NCBI GenBank assembly: GCA_036245805.1
Contig: BTRK01000002.1
Coordinates: forward strand, 6,072,689-6,136,688
DNA length: 64,000 bases
Direction of reading: 5' to 3'
DNA from: Pristionchus mayeri
Lineage: Eukaryota > Nematoda > Chromadorea > Rhabditida > Neodiplogasteridae
In this document: positions 62,901-64,000 of the stretch, one piece after another
How positions within the stretch are numbered: the first letter of the stretch is position 1
How the letters are laid out: each line of letters starts with the position of its first letter
The notes under the pieces: generated by a model
Databases searched by the model: none
The model's input: the letters and a program-made list of their open reading frames with translations, nothing else
What the model was told of the DNA's origin: nothing
Made by a program: the position numbers and the translations under genes

Positions 62901-64000
62901 CCGGGAGAGGGAGGTCGCGCCAGACGGTTAGAGCACGCGCTCTCGGGGGATTCTAGCCCATTTCTGGCCATCTTCCAGGCTCTGTAGCATGTTTCAACGA
63001 TAAGATAGAGACTCACTTTCTTCAGACAAAATGTTCAGCTCATCGTGATCTACATTACTTTCCATTAGCCTAGTCTCTATGCCTATTTTAACCGCGGTCA
63101 TAGTTTTGCGTGTTTCCGTGGATTCTTCAGGTGAAATTTCCTCTTTTCAGTAGCCCTTTTTCTTTGAGCTGTTTCGGGGGATGTATTTACATTATTTGAA
63201 ACCCATTTAGTGCATTTGGGCCCATCCCGCATGTTGAAATTGGTCAAAATACGGAATTTCAAATTTGCGGTCAGGTGGCCATTTATGACCAATGGAAGAG
63301 CTACAACACGCTACAACGAATGTTGTTTTGGATGTATTTGAACGATTTTGAGCCCAAATAATGCCAATTGAAGATACGGAAGTACTTTTTTCCAGAACTC
63401 ATTTTGGGGTCGCCGCACAAAAGTGAGCCCTTTATTTTTTACTATACCCAGATTGCCCTCATTTTTGGCGATAAGGTAGTTCCATGTATGAACTTAAACT
63501 TAAACGTGAAAACCCAGATAGTTTTTCCGATTTCAAAAGATACGTCATTTTTGGTCCGCCCGACCGCCCTTCACCATGAAGAAGACCAGGAATGATTGCG
63601 TCTAGATATTGTTGTAGAGCGTGATGGTAGCTTTCATTCTAAACAAAGAACGAGCTTCTATCTTCACTTTAAACGAAGTTATGATCATTTAAGTGGTCCC
63701 GATTTGAATGTCGAAAAGTTATAGTACCAAGTTTGGCCTTCTGAATCTCGAAGATGACGACCGATATCAAAATTCTGACGACGCAGTTTGAAAGAGCATC
63801 ATTCGAAATACTTATACTTGAATTTGTTGTTAGCTAGGTCACATTTTTTTTCCTACCGCCGCGGCGTGGTCGATTCTCTCCCGATTCCTCTCTTATGTTT
63901 GCAGAAAATAATTCGTTCCAACACAGCGTTTAAACGGTGACTGCCTCCAAGCGCTCTTCAATAATGCAATGTACGAAAAAGGAGAATGTGAAAGTGAGAC

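Larger units (their letters stand above)
60475..63865. mobile_element. 3.4-kb fold-back element with ~880-bp arms
   Basis: 60475-61370 and 62985-63865 are near-perfect reverse complements (outer AAATGTGACCTA.CTAACAACA; inner GCTACAGAGCCTGGAAG). Short frames up to about 109 codons in the arms exist in both copies without a recognisable domain, so I treat them as non-coding. Confidence 0.88.

Noticed and set aside
60749..63595. Frames of 75 and 109 codons present in both arms of the fold-back
   Set aside because: They occur because the arms are copies of each other; no domain, start context or splice evidence.
1..64000. CRISPR array or prokaryotic operon
   Set aside because: Direct repeats found are exon units, element subrepeats or microsatellites; introns and poly(A) signals show a eukaryotic genome.

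Overview
The window is nematode-like nuclear DNA. Small exons (about 60-160 bp) are separated by short introns with TTTCAG-type acceptors, acceptor-like signals sit directly before several start codons (trans-splicing or 5' UTR introns), and the mobile elements are types common in nematodes (RTE, mariner, maT, Pao/BEL, fold-backs). A free-living diplogastrid/rhabditid such as Pristionchus would fit, but the species is an inference. I see no rRNA, CRISPR array or bacterial operon.

Layout. 0-6.9 kb (+): three tandem THAP-C2H2 zinc-finger paralogues; only the middle one is intact. 8.4-12.6 kb (-): a multi-exon gene, not visible as one reading frame, that encodes a signal peptide and six near-identical peptides ending in amidation/dibasic sites (core PSLALGRPNFRPGPG-KR). 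It resembles nematode RPamide (NLP-2/NLP-22/NLP-23) precursors. An intact full-length RTE retrotransposon (8543-11542, 11-bp target duplication) sits in its last exon, in the same orientation and reading frame. 14.3-21.6 kb (-): a decayed ACSF2-like acyl-CoA synthetase gene; its 3' part recurs at 33.4-36.4 kb with different lesions. 22.3-23.5 kb: an intact mariner inside an older MITE. 26.0-33.2 kb (-): a six-exon gene for a 187-residue four-span membrane protein whose introns hold two maT copies, a dead RTE fragment and nested fold-backs.

38.6-48.2 kb (-): a C2H2 gene with thirteen finger exons that strictly alternate between two exon types, interrupted by a gag-only Pao/BEL-type LTR element and fold-backs. 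48.6-48.9 kb: a paralogous dead 3' end. 49.0-56.6 kb: a 7.5-kb element with terminal inverted repeats of about 500 bp carrying a spliced, now broken, transposase-like gene, with a SINE, an RTE-derived short element and a mariner-like insert inside it. 57.4-63.9 kb: mariner-like relics and a 3.4-kb fold-back with 880-bp arms.

Host genes here are largely tandem duplications of exon modules (fingers, peptides, THAP genes), and mobile elements fill or break many introns and several genes. The strongest candidates for new biology are the RPamide-like precursor with its in-frame RTE fusion, the alternating-exon zinc-finger gene, and the long-TIR element.
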